DNA of 64,000 nucleotides from Pseudomonas sp. v388 (GTDB lineage: Bacteria; Pseudomonadota; Gammaproteobacteria; Pseudomonadales; Pseudomonadaceae). The notes under the pieces are model-generated. The model did not search any database, was not told where the DNA came from, and saw only the letters and a list, made by a program, of their open reading frames with translations. How positions within the stretch are numbered: position 1 is the stretch's first letter; every line of letters starts with the position of its first letter. Below, piece by piece: positions 11,001-17,650 of the stretch. Location: positions 36,406-100,405 of the forward strand of contig NZ_RHQN01000012.1 in assembly GCF_003935425.1 (NCBI RefSeq), in the 5' to 3' direction. Position numbers and translations under genes: made by a program.

Positions 11001-11080
11001 ATCTCGCCAATTGGGTGCGGTTCGGCGATGCCGAGCCGGGTGATGCGTTGTACCGCGTTCCTTTGTCGACGTTGCCGTGA
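8048..11080 (+). CDS. ppkA: PpkA, membrane Ser/Thr kinase with periplasmic von Willebrand A domain
   Basis: The kinase that activates the T6SS by phosphorylating Fha. The 1010-residue protein contains a Hanks-type kinase domain (about 1-265: GEIGEGAMATVYLA glycine loop, Lys37, HRDVKPAN at 127-134, DFG at 147-149, GTPSYMSPEQ), a Pro/Ala linker, one transmembrane helix (about 324-346), an SH3-like segment (about 405-470) and a VWA domain (from about 590, MIDAS DTSVS at 598-602). The periplasmic half is where TagQ/TagR signals are thought to be received. The ATG at 8048 follows AAGAAAGAG. The longer in-frame extension overlaps pppA and encodes no kinase sequence, so it is discarded. tagT begins on its last base. 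Confidence 0.96.
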   Translation: MDILIPGFDIEGEIGEGAMATVYLATQRSLERKVALKVMAASLAADPSFCERFLREGRTLARLSHPHTVTIHDIGNVDQLYYMAMEFLPNGTLKERIAAGLAPEQGLLYIRQIASALGYAHEQGLVHRDVKPANILFRADGNAVLSDFGIAKSLDDRTQFTQAGFAVGTPSYMSPEQARGQDIDGRADLYALGVVLYEILVGKLPYNGVDALSTALAHLTEPLPALPIHHDRYQDILSRLLAKDPAERFPDARTLLAALDQLTLVGDERTVFQPVFKAPVDDGLAGLTPVSIDIPVTAPPAYKPAPASESTLDKTEVDKPRRGSAVALLALAVAAALGLSGAGYWWLNSGSPASVPSAATATPAASATPPVVPQAASVAASTKLPATTDADGGQRPLLMAGKKTLFQRVLSKPGAAYASAPGQSADKPLPAFSVLYVYQRQSLNGRQWLRVGAATDGRSEGWLPAEQVSDWKQSLVLKFTERSGRAPVMFVRQPSELEKLIADPAAAKSLLLKAQAERSDNSQVVALEPAASAVPQDQFYLLPIFESRESFDENGQPVQLLNVASIDPGNLPQKTAGNELRKPTGVDAFRTAIVLVVDTSVSMQPYIDRVREVVHELQNKIAQRGELDSVSFGLVGFRNNPEKTPGLEYLTKTLVTLDQGRDPQRFMQLAQEVKATSVSSHSFNEDSFAGVMQAVNGLNWSGYGGRLILLVSDAGSLRKSDPLSGTQMNEAEVRQAALGKQIKIYALHLRTDAGKNNHALAEQQYRVLTADANPKIGDLYIPVQGGDVRKFGERVDEIGSVFADLVHQVRSNQNQAVPLLAAAPSVAEKSAAVGYAMHMDFLGRKAASQAPQLVSAWTADRDLTNLSLPAFQVCVMLTKLQLNDLQQSLKLIVDSARKTQTSPKDFFQEIASASAYMSRDPSALRKGGNLAEGGVLGEYLEGLPYRSKSLNMTQDLWLSLSVAEQEDFIDELDSKIRLYETFHNDLANWVRFGDAEPGDALYRVPLSTLP

Positions 11081-11796
11081 TGTTGAGCCTGCGCGATGTA
11101 CACAAGACCCGCGGTGCGGATCGCCAGCGCTATAGCCTGGCAATCCCGCATCTCGAACTCGAAGCGGGGCGACAGTACGCGCTGGTCGGGCCAAGCGGTT
11201 GCGGCAAGAGCACGGTGCTGGACCTGCTGGCGCTGGTGTCCTCGCCGGACAAGGTACAGCGCTTCGACTTTTCCACGGCCCAGGGCGAATACGATATTGG
11301 CGGCCTGTGGCGCGAAGCCCGGCACGATCAGTTGGCCGGGTTGCGCAGTCGGCATCTGGGTTACGTCCTGCAAACCGGCGGCTTGCTGGGCTATCTGGAT
11401 GTGCGCGACAACATTTCGCTGCCACGCAAGCTGCTGGGGCTGGCCGATGACGGCAGCGTGCAACGGCTTGCCGATCAGCTGGAGATCGGCGACCAGTTGC
11501 GCAAGAGGCCCGGCGCGCTTTCCGTCGGCCAGCGGCAACGGGTCAGCTGTGCCCGGGCGCTCGCCCATGCACCGCAGCTGTTACTGGCTGACGAACCCAC
11601 GGCCGCACTCGACCCCCTCAACGCCGGTCGGGTGATCCAGTTGCTGCTCAAACAAGCCGAACGACAGGGCACCTGTTGTGTGATCGCAACCCATGACGAA
11701 GCGCTGGTGCGCGGCGCGGGTTTGCAGGTGCTGCGCATCGGCTGCGAGCGCGACGCCCATGGCGGTGTCGTTGCCACGCTGGAGGCCTGTCGCTGA
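11080..11796 (+). CDS. tagT: TagT, ABC-transporter ATPase of the T6SS regulatory module
   Basis: A 238-residue ABC ATPase of the LolD/MacB type that works with TagS upstream of PpkA in threonine-phosphorylation signalling. Walker A is GPSGCGKST, the signature is LSVGQRQRV and Walker B with switch region is LLLADEPTAALDP. The ATG overlaps the ppkA stop (TGATG). A GTG immediately before it is possible but less likely. The stop overlaps the tagS start in the same way. Cytoplasmic, full length. Annotated as TagT from its place between ppkA and an FtsX-like permease. Confidence 0.92.
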   Translation: MLSLRDVHKTRGADRQRYSLAIPHLELEAGRQYALVGPSGCGKSTVLDLLALVSSPDKVQRFDFSTAQGEYDIGGLWREARHDQLAGLRSRHLGYVLQTGGLLGYLDVRDNISLPRKLLGLADDGSVQRLADQLEIGDQLRKRPGALSVGQRQRVSCARALAHAPQLLLADEPTAALDPLNAGRVIQLLLKQAERQGTCCVIATHDEALVRGAGLQVLRIGCERDAHGGVVATLEACR

Positions 11797-12992
11797 TGCG
11801 CGCTTCTCTGGTCGCTGGGATGGCCTGGCAGGACTATCGCGCCGAGACACGGTTGTCGGCGTGCAATGTGCTGGCACTGGTCGCGGTGATTGCGCCGCTG
11901 CTGGTGTTGTTCGGCCTCAAGTTCGGCCTGATAGGCAGCCTGACCGAGCGCCTTGAACGCGATCCCGCCGTGCGGGAAATCATTCCCCTCGGCGGCGGGC
12001 GTTTCACGGCACCGTTCATCGACCAGCTTGCCACGCGCCCCGATGTTGCCTTCGTGCTGCCGCGCACCCGCCAGATTGCCGCGACCGTCGACCTGACTCT
12101 GAACGGCCAGGCCGTGAACGTCGAAATGATTCCGACGGCCATTGACGACCCCTTGCTGGGCGCGTTGCCGGCCCCAAATCGGCTGGATACCGTGGTGCTG
12201 AGCAAGACCGCCGCCGACAAGCTGGGCGCCAGGACCGGCGACTGGCTGGAAGCCGCTTTCGGTCGGCAGGTCGATGGACGTATCGAGGCCCGGCACACTC
12301 GGCTGCAGATTTCGGCCGTGTTGCCGCTGGAAGCATTCGGGCGTGATGCGCTGTTCGCCTCCCTGAAACTGCTGGAGGCGGCCGAAGATTATCGGGACGG
12401 ACGCGCCGTGCCGACGCTGGGGTGGCCTGGAGAAGCTACCGATTCCACCGTGCAGCGTATCTATCCGGCATTTCGTCTGTATGCCCGCCATCTCGATGAC
12501 GTCGAGGGGCTGCGCCAATACTTCGCCAATCACGGGCTGCTGGTTTCCACCCAGGCGTCGGCCATTGCTCAGGTGCAGTCGCTCAGTCGCAACCTTTCCA
12601 TCGTGTTCTGGCTGATAGCGGGTCTGGCAGTTGCCGGTGCCTTCGCGGCGGTCTTTGCCGGTGCGCTGGCAGCGGTCGAACGCAAGCGCCGTGATCTTTC
12701 GGTCTTGCGCCTGTTGGGTTTCAGCACGGGCGCATTGCTGTTGTTCGTGGTCTTGCAAGCGCTGTACAGCGGCGCAATCGCGGCCCTGCTGGGCGCGGGA
12801 CTTTATGGTCTGGCCGAGCAGGGTCTCAATCGTTTATTCGGACAAGTGGCCGGTGAATACGCCAGCCACCTGTTGCCTCGTCATTATGTATTCGCCCTGC
12901 TGGCGGTCCTCGGTGCCAGCGCATTTGCCGCCGCGCTGGGCGGCTGGCGCGTTGCGCGAATCGAAGCTTCGGAAGGAATCAGAGATGTCTGA
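11796..12992 (+). CDS. tagS: TagS, FtsX-like ABC permease of the T6SS regulatory module
   Basis: A 398-residue inner-membrane permease of the LolE/MacB/FtsX type: one N-terminal helix (about 22-45), a large periplasmic domain (about 50-265) and three C-terminal helices (about 268-290, 307-335, 362-385). The cytoplasmic loop after the second helix contains AAVERKRRDLSVLRLLGFS, the coupling-loop pattern of FtsX-family permeases. The partner ATPase TagT is encoded just upstream with a one-base overlap. The 3' end overlaps tagR by 8 bases. What TagTS moves, if anything, is unknown. The family is known for a role upstream of PpkA. Confidence 0.9.
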   Translation: MRASLVAGMAWQDYRAETRLSACNVLALVAVIAPLLVLFGLKFGLIGSLTERLERDPAVREIIPLGGGRFTAPFIDQLATRPDVAFVLPRTRQIAATVDLTLNGQAVNVEMIPTAIDDPLLGALPAPNRLDTVVLSKTAADKLGARTGDWLEAAFGRQVDGRIEARHTRLQISAVLPLEAFGRDALFASLKLLEAAEDYRDGRAVPTLGWPGEATDSTVQRIYPAFRLYARHLDDVEGLRQYFANHGLLVSTQASAIAQVQSLSRNLSIVFWLIAGLAVAGAFAAVFAGALAAVERKRRDLSVLRLLGFSTGALLLFVVLQALYSGAIAALLGAGLYGLAEQGLNRLFGQVAGEYASHLLPRHYVFALLAVLGASAFAAALGGWRVARIEASEGIRDV

Positions 12993-14718
12993 GTTGCGCG
13001 GCGCCGCCCTGGCGCTGGTCATCGCCACCTTGAGCCTGGCGTCATTGAGCGCCGGTGCCGACGACAACAAGCTGGACAACCCCAAGCCGTTGGCCGACGA
13101 CGTCAGTCTGCCGTTGCCGTGCGGGGGTGAGATGGTGTTCCGCTATGTCTACATCCTGGCGCAAGGCAGCCTGGACGACCGCGAGATCAGCCTCGGCTAT
13201 CCGTTCAGCGAAGGTGAGGCCGGCTATAAGCAATCGTTCATTTCCGGCTATCGCCGCGACTTCATCAACGGTCAGTTCACGCTCAAGGACTTGTCCGGCG
13301 ACTGGCGCAAGACCATCAGTCCGCTGCTGCCCAAGTCCGAAGCCGGAACGCCGCTCAAGCCGATGATGTATTTCATTGGCAAATACGAAGTCACCGCACG
13401 GCAATACGCGCAGGTCATGGCGCAGGCGCAGGCGCAGGCGCAATCGCTGTCCGGTGGCGAGGCGGCTGCGGCCTGTGAAGCGCCGGCAGGCATGGAAGGG
13501 CGCTTGCCCAAGGTCAAACTGTCGCGCTTTGAAGCCGAGCGTTTTGCGGCGGTGTACAGCGCGTGGTTGATGAAAAACCATCGCGACCTGCTGCCGGTCA
13601 GCGGACGCGGCACGGACGTGGAAGAGGGCGGAATCGGCTTTGTGCGCCTGCCGACTGAAGTGGAGTGGGAGTTTGCCGCTCGTGGCGCTCAGGCGGTGAA
13701 TCGTCAGGATCTGGAAGGCCGGCTGTTCCCGCGCCGTCTGGAGGGCAGTGAAAGCGATGGCCCGCTTGCCGACTGGGCGGTGTTCAACCAGGTCGCCGGT
13801 GGCACCGGCCAGGCCGCGCGCCTGATGCCGATCGGCACCAAATTGCCTAACCCCATCGGCCTGTTCGACGTGATCGGTAACGCTGCCGAGATGGTTCAGG
13901 AATCCTTCCAGCTGGTTCATGCCGGGCGCCGTCAGGGTGCATATGGCGGCTTCGTCGCCAAAGGCGGCAACTATCTGGAAGGCGAGGGCACACTGTTTAC
14001 CGGCATGCGCCGGGAGTATCCGCTGTTTGCCGCCGACGGCAGCGAGCAGAGTAACGAGACCACCGGGTTCAGGGTCGCGATTGGGGCGTTGTCTGCGCCG
14101 CGCTCGCGTTACAAGGAACTGTTCGACCAGTGGCAGAAGGAAGGACGTCTTGCCGCGCTGACCGATGACATCACGACCGACGACGATCCGACCAAGCGCC
14201 TGGACAGCATCATAGCCGCCAGCGTCGATCCGCGTCTGCAAGCCGAGCTGGGGCTGGTCAACGAAGAGCTCAAGCGCAACGTTTCGCTGATCGCCCGGCA
14301 GCGCGAGGAAGCCGCCGGCAACCTGATCCAGTCCGCAGCGCTGGTGGCCGAGACCGTCAACAACTACAACATTCGCCTTACCAATCTCAAGAAAAGCCAG
14401 CAGCAGGCCGAGGCGGCGAAAGATGCCGCCAGCGCCCAGCTGTTCGGTACCGCCATCGCCAACGGACGCAGCGCGCTGGACGGCGCGGTGGCGATCTACA
14501 TCGATAACCTGGCCACCGGCACCCGTTATACCGACGCAGTGATTCAGGCGCAGTTTCAGCGGGTCAAGGAAGAACTCAGTCGCAAACCGATCATCGGCAA
14601 GAGTCTGGTGGCCCGCGCCACCCTGTTCGTGAATCACGTCGGCGAGTACCGCAAGAACAAGCGCGCCGACCCGGAAACGATAGTGAAACAACTGCTTGCG
14701 TCGGCCGGTCAGCAATGA
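12985..14718 (+). CDS. tagR: TagR, periplasmic activator of PpkA (FGE-sulfatase-like domain)
   Basis: A 577-residue exported protein: signal peptide (about 1-24, ending LSAGADD), a formylglycine-generating-enzyme/sulfatase-modifying-factor fold (about 110-370, with MMYFIGKYEVTARQYAQVM, RLPTEVEWEFAARG, IGNAAEMVQES and NETTGFRVA) and a helical C-terminal region. In P. aeruginosa TagR acts in the periplasm to promote PpkA activation and is tied to the outer membrane by TagQ. Residues 81-90 of the mature region include an (Ala-Gln) run encoded by four near-identical 6-base units (see findings). Start overlaps the tagS end. An upstream in-frame extension is discarded because it lies inside tagS. 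Confidence 0.92.
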   Translation: MSELRGAALALVIATLSLASLSAGADDNKLDNPKPLADDVSLPLPCGGEMVFRYVYILAQGSLDDREISLGYPFSEGEAGYKQSFISGYRRDFINGQFTLKDLSGDWRKTISPLLPKSEAGTPLKPMMYFIGKYEVTARQYAQVMAQAQAQAQSLSGGEAAAACEAPAGMEGRLPKVKLSRFEAERFAAVYSAWLMKNHRDLLPVSGRGTDVEEGGIGFVRLPTEVEWEFAARGAQAVNRQDLEGRLFPRRLEGSESDGPLADWAVFNQVAGGTGQAARLMPIGTKLPNPIGLFDVIGNAAEMVQESFQLVHAGRRQGAYGGFVAKGGNYLEGEGTLFTGMRREYPLFAADGSEQSNETTGFRVAIGALSAPRSRYKELFDQWQKEGRLAALTDDITTDDDPTKRLDSIIAASVDPRLQAELGLVNEELKRNVSLIARQREEAAGNLIQSAALVAETVNNYNIRLTNLKKSQQQAEAAKDAASAQLFGTAIANGRSALDGAVAIYIDNLATGTRYTDAVIQAQFQRVKEELSRKPIIGKSLVARATLFVNHVGEYRKNKRADPETIVKQLLASAGQQ

Positions 14719-14804
14719 CCGGCCGGTGTCTGGCAGCTAAAAAGGGGACTCGGGCGGCATCCGGCTGCGCCGAGCCAGTTAAACCTAAGGAAGAGAACGC
14801 AACT

Positions 14805-15746
14805 ATGCTTTTGTCCCGTAACCCGCTCGTTTCTGCCTCTCGCGGCCGCGCCATGCTGCTGGCCACTGCCGGTTTCAGCGCCGTTCTGCTGACCGGTTGC
14901 GCCGGTTCTCCGGTGTCCAAGGTGGGCGCGTCCACCAAGGTCGAGTACTACCCGTCTTGCTATGAGCCGGTACAGCACTTGCGCCAGACCGATTCGGATA
15001 TGACCAAATCGGTCGCGACCGGCGCGGCGCTCGGCGCAGTCGGTGGTGCCCTTGCCGGTGCCCTGACCGGCGACTCCGACAAGCGTGCTCGCAACGTAGC
15101 CATCGGCGCGGCCGGCGGCGCACTGGTGGGGGGTGCGGCGGGTTACTACACCGAGCGTCAGAAGCAGATCTCGGACGACAACCAGCGTATCGCTTCCTAC
15201 GCCAGCGACATCAGCAAGAGCAGCGGCGACATCGACCGCAGCACGGCATACGCCAAGGCCTCGCAGTCCTGCTACCAGCGTGAATTCACCAGCCTGATTT
15301 CGGGTCGCAAGGCTAATACCATCGACGCCACCGAAGGCCGCAAGCGCCTGGCGGAAATCGTTGCCGGTCTGAAAGAGTCGAACGACCTGATCGCCGCCGT
15401 CAATGGCCGCGCCAGCGAAGACCTGAGCAGCTACACCCAGGCCTACGAGAAAGATCTGCAACAGGTTGGCGTGAAGCGTAACGACGTGGTGATCGTTGCC
15501 AACGCCGACGCTGCCCCGGTCGCCACCACGTCGACCAAAAAAGTGTCGAAGACCAAGCAACCGGCCAAGGCCAAACTGCCGACGGTGCCGAAAGAAGCCG
15601 TGACCACCGAGAAGACCTTGCAGCAGGCCAAGACCAAGCAGGCTGAAAGCCAGCAGGTCGCCAACGCTGGCCAGAGCCAGGTCAACAGCATGTGCAAGAA
15701 CCCGGACGTAGGTGACTGGGCGCCGGTGCCTTGCCCGAACGTCTGA
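14805..15746 (+). CDS. tagQ: TagQ, outer-membrane lipoprotein of the T6SS regulatory module
   Basis: A 313-residue lipoprotein with a lipobox LLTGC (Cys32, next residue Ala, so outer-membrane sorting is likely), a glycine-zipper segment (about 68-115, ATGAALGAVGGALAGAL and AIGAAGGALVGGAAG) and a Lys/Ala/Thr-rich C-terminal part. TagQ tethers TagR to the outer membrane. The ATG at 14805 follows CTAAGGAAGAG. The longer in-frame version starting in tagR's stop region lacks a ribosome site and would bury the signal peptide. There are 86 bases between tagR and this start, so a separate signal may exist here. Confidence 0.92.
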   Translation: MLLSRNPLVSASRGRAMLLATAGFSAVLLTGCAGSPVSKVGASTKVEYYPSCYEPVQHLRQTDSDMTKSVATGAALGAVGGALAGALTGDSDKRARNVAIGAAGGALVGGAAGYYTERQKQISDDNQRIASYASDISKSSGDIDRSTAYAKASQSCYQREFTSLISGRKANTIDATEGRKRLAEIVAGLKESNDLIAAVNGRASEDLSSYTQAYEKDLQQVGVKRNDVVIVANADAAPVATTSTKKVSKTKQPAKAKLPTVPKEAVTTEKTLQQAKTKQAESQQVANAGQSQVNSMCKNPDVGDWAPVPCPNV

Positions 15747-15826
15747 GCGACTGAGGCTCAACGTTGAATTCATCGGTCTCCGCAGGGAGGCCGGTGAAGT
15801 CTGGCAGATGGATTCAAGGAAGACCG

Positions 15827-16732
15827 ATGTCCCAAGTCATGATCGGGTTGAGCAACAGCCCCTCTCAAGTTATGGCGCGTCAGCGCATCGAAAGTCGGAT
15901 CAATGTCCGAAAACTTTTCGCAGCCATCGACTCCGATCCCGGAATCGTTGGTGCAGGTGTCGTGTACATCGATGCCGATTTCAACGTCGTCACCCTTCGC
16001 GAATTCACGCCGATCTGTAGCATTCAGCCCAAGCGGCTGATTCTACGCGAGGCGCAGCGGCACATCACCCCGCAACAGTTCGTCCAGCAAGTCCAGAGCA
16101 GTCCCAGGGAATCGCGCCTGGTGTATGAAGCGTTGAATACCACCTTGTCCTGTGGCGGCGCGATTCTTGGTTGGATTGCGATACTCGGTGCTGGCGGGGC
16201 CGCGCCGTTCACGGCCGGAGCCAGCGCGGTTATTGCCAGCATGGGTGTGGCATCAACCGTAGCAAGCACGGGCCAATGCATGATCGGCCTTGCACGTACC
16301 GTCAACGAATGGGGCGATCCGGCTGCCAATGACATGCTGGACGATGCCGAGTGGTACCAGAACGTATCATCCATACTGGATGTGGCATCACTGATGGGCG
16401 TCGGGGCCACCGGGCTTGCAACCTTCAAACTGATGCGGGCGCGCAAGGCCGCCACGGGCCGTGCCTGGTATGACCTGACCCGGGAGTTGAATCGGCAGCA
16501 ACGCAAGGCATTGACTCAGGAGCTGTTGACGCTTCAGAACCCCAGGCTGACGCCGCGGTTGCTGAAACTCCAGCAACGCAGCGGCGCACTCCCCCGGCGC
16601 ATGACACCTACCGAATTGAGACCCGCGACCGTACTGCAGATGCAGGATGTCTGGAGCATGGGAATGGGGCTGGCCGGTAGCGGCCGCGTGCAAAACATGG
16701 CGGTGGGGCTTTATGAGGAGCTTGCCGAGTGA
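15827..16732 (+). CDS. Candidate membrane-targeting T6SS effector (unknown family)
   Basis: A 301-residue protein of no function I can assign. It is soluble at the N-terminus (1-105, no signal peptide) and has a Gly/Ala/Ser-rich hydrophobic core (about 108-156, LGWIAILGAGGAAPFTAGAS and IASMGVASTVAS), a second hydrophobic stretch (about 183-203, LDVASLMGVGATGLATF) and a basic Gln/Arg/Leu-rich C-terminal part (205-300). The ATG at 15827 follows AAGGAAG at the right distance. A longer start at 15764 has none. It lies 80 bases after tagQ and overlaps by 4 bases the gene for a four-helix membrane protein. Position, architecture and partner suggest a pore-forming or membrane-inserting T6SS effector. 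This is inference; no catalytic motif is visible. Confidence 0.72.
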   Translation: MSQVMIGLSNSPSQVMARQRIESRINVRKLFAAIDSDPGIVGAGVVYIDADFNVVTLREFTPICSIQPKRLILREAQRHITPQQFVQQVQSSPRESRLVYEALNTTLSCGGAILGWIAILGAGGAAPFTAGASAVIASMGVASTVASTGQCMIGLARTVNEWGDPAANDMLDDAEWYQNVSSILDVASLMGVGATGLATFKLMRARKAATGRAWYDLTRELNRQQRKALTQELLTLQNPRLTPRLLKLQQRSGALPRRMTPTELRPATVLQMQDVWSMGMGLAGSGRVQNMAVGLYEELAE

Positions 16733-17313
16733 CCGGCATGGGCGTTAACAAGGAAAAGAAGTTGAGTAAGAAACAGCGCGATACCTCTGGCGAGGACGGC
16801 CGTAAGAGCGCGTACTACTGGGATTTCCTGGCTTTCCTGAGGCGTTATTTTCCTTCGTTCATCAGCTCCATCTTCATGTGTATCTTTTCGATAGCGCTTG
16901 CGACGGTACAGGTGTTCCAGACTCATTTCAGTCATGACCCTCAACGAGCGAGCTATATGGTGGGCTTCCTGCTCGTAGCTTCAACGGTTCTGACTCTGGG
17001 CGGTTTCATGCTCAGTCGGGGACGGTTGTGGGCGACCTGGATACTGGTAGCCGTCCTGGTGGCGTGCATGTTGGTTGTGCTTTCAAGTGTGCCGGTACGT
17101 ACGCATGCGCCTCACCTGATCACATACGTACTCAGTCTGATATTCCCGCTGCTTGGGCTGCTGTCGCTCAACAGCGAGCGTAGTCGGGAACTGCGCAGAC
17201 AGTTTGTCTATAACCGTTCGATGCGAGCTTCTCTCCGGCAAGCCAGTTGCCAGCAAAACCCGCTCGAACGCCACCGCGAAAACCTGCGCAAGAAAAAAAG
17301 CCGTCGCCAATAG
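16729..17313 (+). CDS. Four-helix membrane protein, candidate immunity protein
   Basis: A 194-residue integral membrane protein: basic cytoplasmic N-terminus (1-40), transmembrane helices at about 42-64, 75-95, 101-121 and 128-147, and a strongly basic C-terminal tail (150-194, ending RKKKSRRQ). The GTG start at 16729 is preferred over ATG 16738 because a GAGGAG ribosome site lies 8 bases before it. It overlaps the upstream stop (GTGA), so the two proteins are translationally coupled. Immunity proteins against pore-forming T6SS effectors are commonly small inner-membrane proteins coded right after their toxin. I recognise no named family. Confidence 0.68.
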   Translation: MTGMGVNKEKKLSKKQRDTSGEDGRKSAYYWDFLAFLRRYFPSFISSIFMCIFSIALATVQVFQTHFSHDPQRASYMVGFLLVASTVLTLGGFMLSRGRLWATWILVAVLVACMLVVLSSVPVRTHAPHLITYVLSLIFPLLGLLSLNSERSRELRRQFVYNRSMRASLRQASCQQNPLERHRENLRKKKSRRQ

Positions 17314-17338
17314 CCGCCCCTTTCCCGCAGACAATAAA

Positions 17339-17358
17339 AAACCCGCCGAGGCGGGTTT
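17339..17358. terminator. Hairpin terminator ending the T6SS/effector operon
   Basis: AAACCCGCC-GAG-GCGGGTTT hairpin 25 bases after the immunity-candidate stop. The A-tract on its left makes it a stronger terminator for the minus strand, so it may work in both directions. Confidence 0.7.
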
Positions 17359-17420
17359 GTACAAAGACCATTCCAACTCCCTGTCGGCAGCCATCCGGGC
17401 ATGGTCGATCGTCCTTGATC

Positions 17421-17443
17421 CTGGTGAACTCCTTGTTCACCAG
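17421..17443. repeat. Perfect 9-bp inverted repeat upstream of the acyl-CoA synthetase gene
   Basis: CTGGTGAAC-TCCTT-GTTCACCAG, about 210 bases before the next start codon. It could be an operator for a dimeric regulator or an RNA hairpin. There is only a weak T-rich tail (TTGTTGG), so a terminator role is doubtful. Confidence 0.4.
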
Positions 17444-17650
17444 TTGTTGGATCCAATCTTACGGGCAATACCACAGGCCACAAAGGGCCAACCTCCGCTA
17501 GCGCGTGTAAGCCTTTCGCTATGCTGGGGTGAGCTTTAGCCGAAGGTCTGGTCTCGAAAGCCTTGGGTACAGGCTATAACTGAGTACAGTCAAACCTGAA
17601 ATCACCAGCCTGTACGGGCCTAGAGCTAACAATTCGCCAAGGTGTTCGTA

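Larger units (their letters stand above)
17314..17650. other. Intergenic region after the T6SS operon
   Basis: Holds a GC-rich hairpin terminator (17339-17358) and a perfect 9-bp inverted repeat (17421-17443). The rest is presumably the promoter region of the acyl-CoA synthetase gene. No convincing coding sequence: the short frames seen here are not supported by ribosome sites or composition. Confidence 0.6.

Noticed and set aside
13042-14715. 557-codon minus-strand open frame opposite tagR
   Set aside because: Antisense of a clear FGE-domain protein. No motif or ribosome site.
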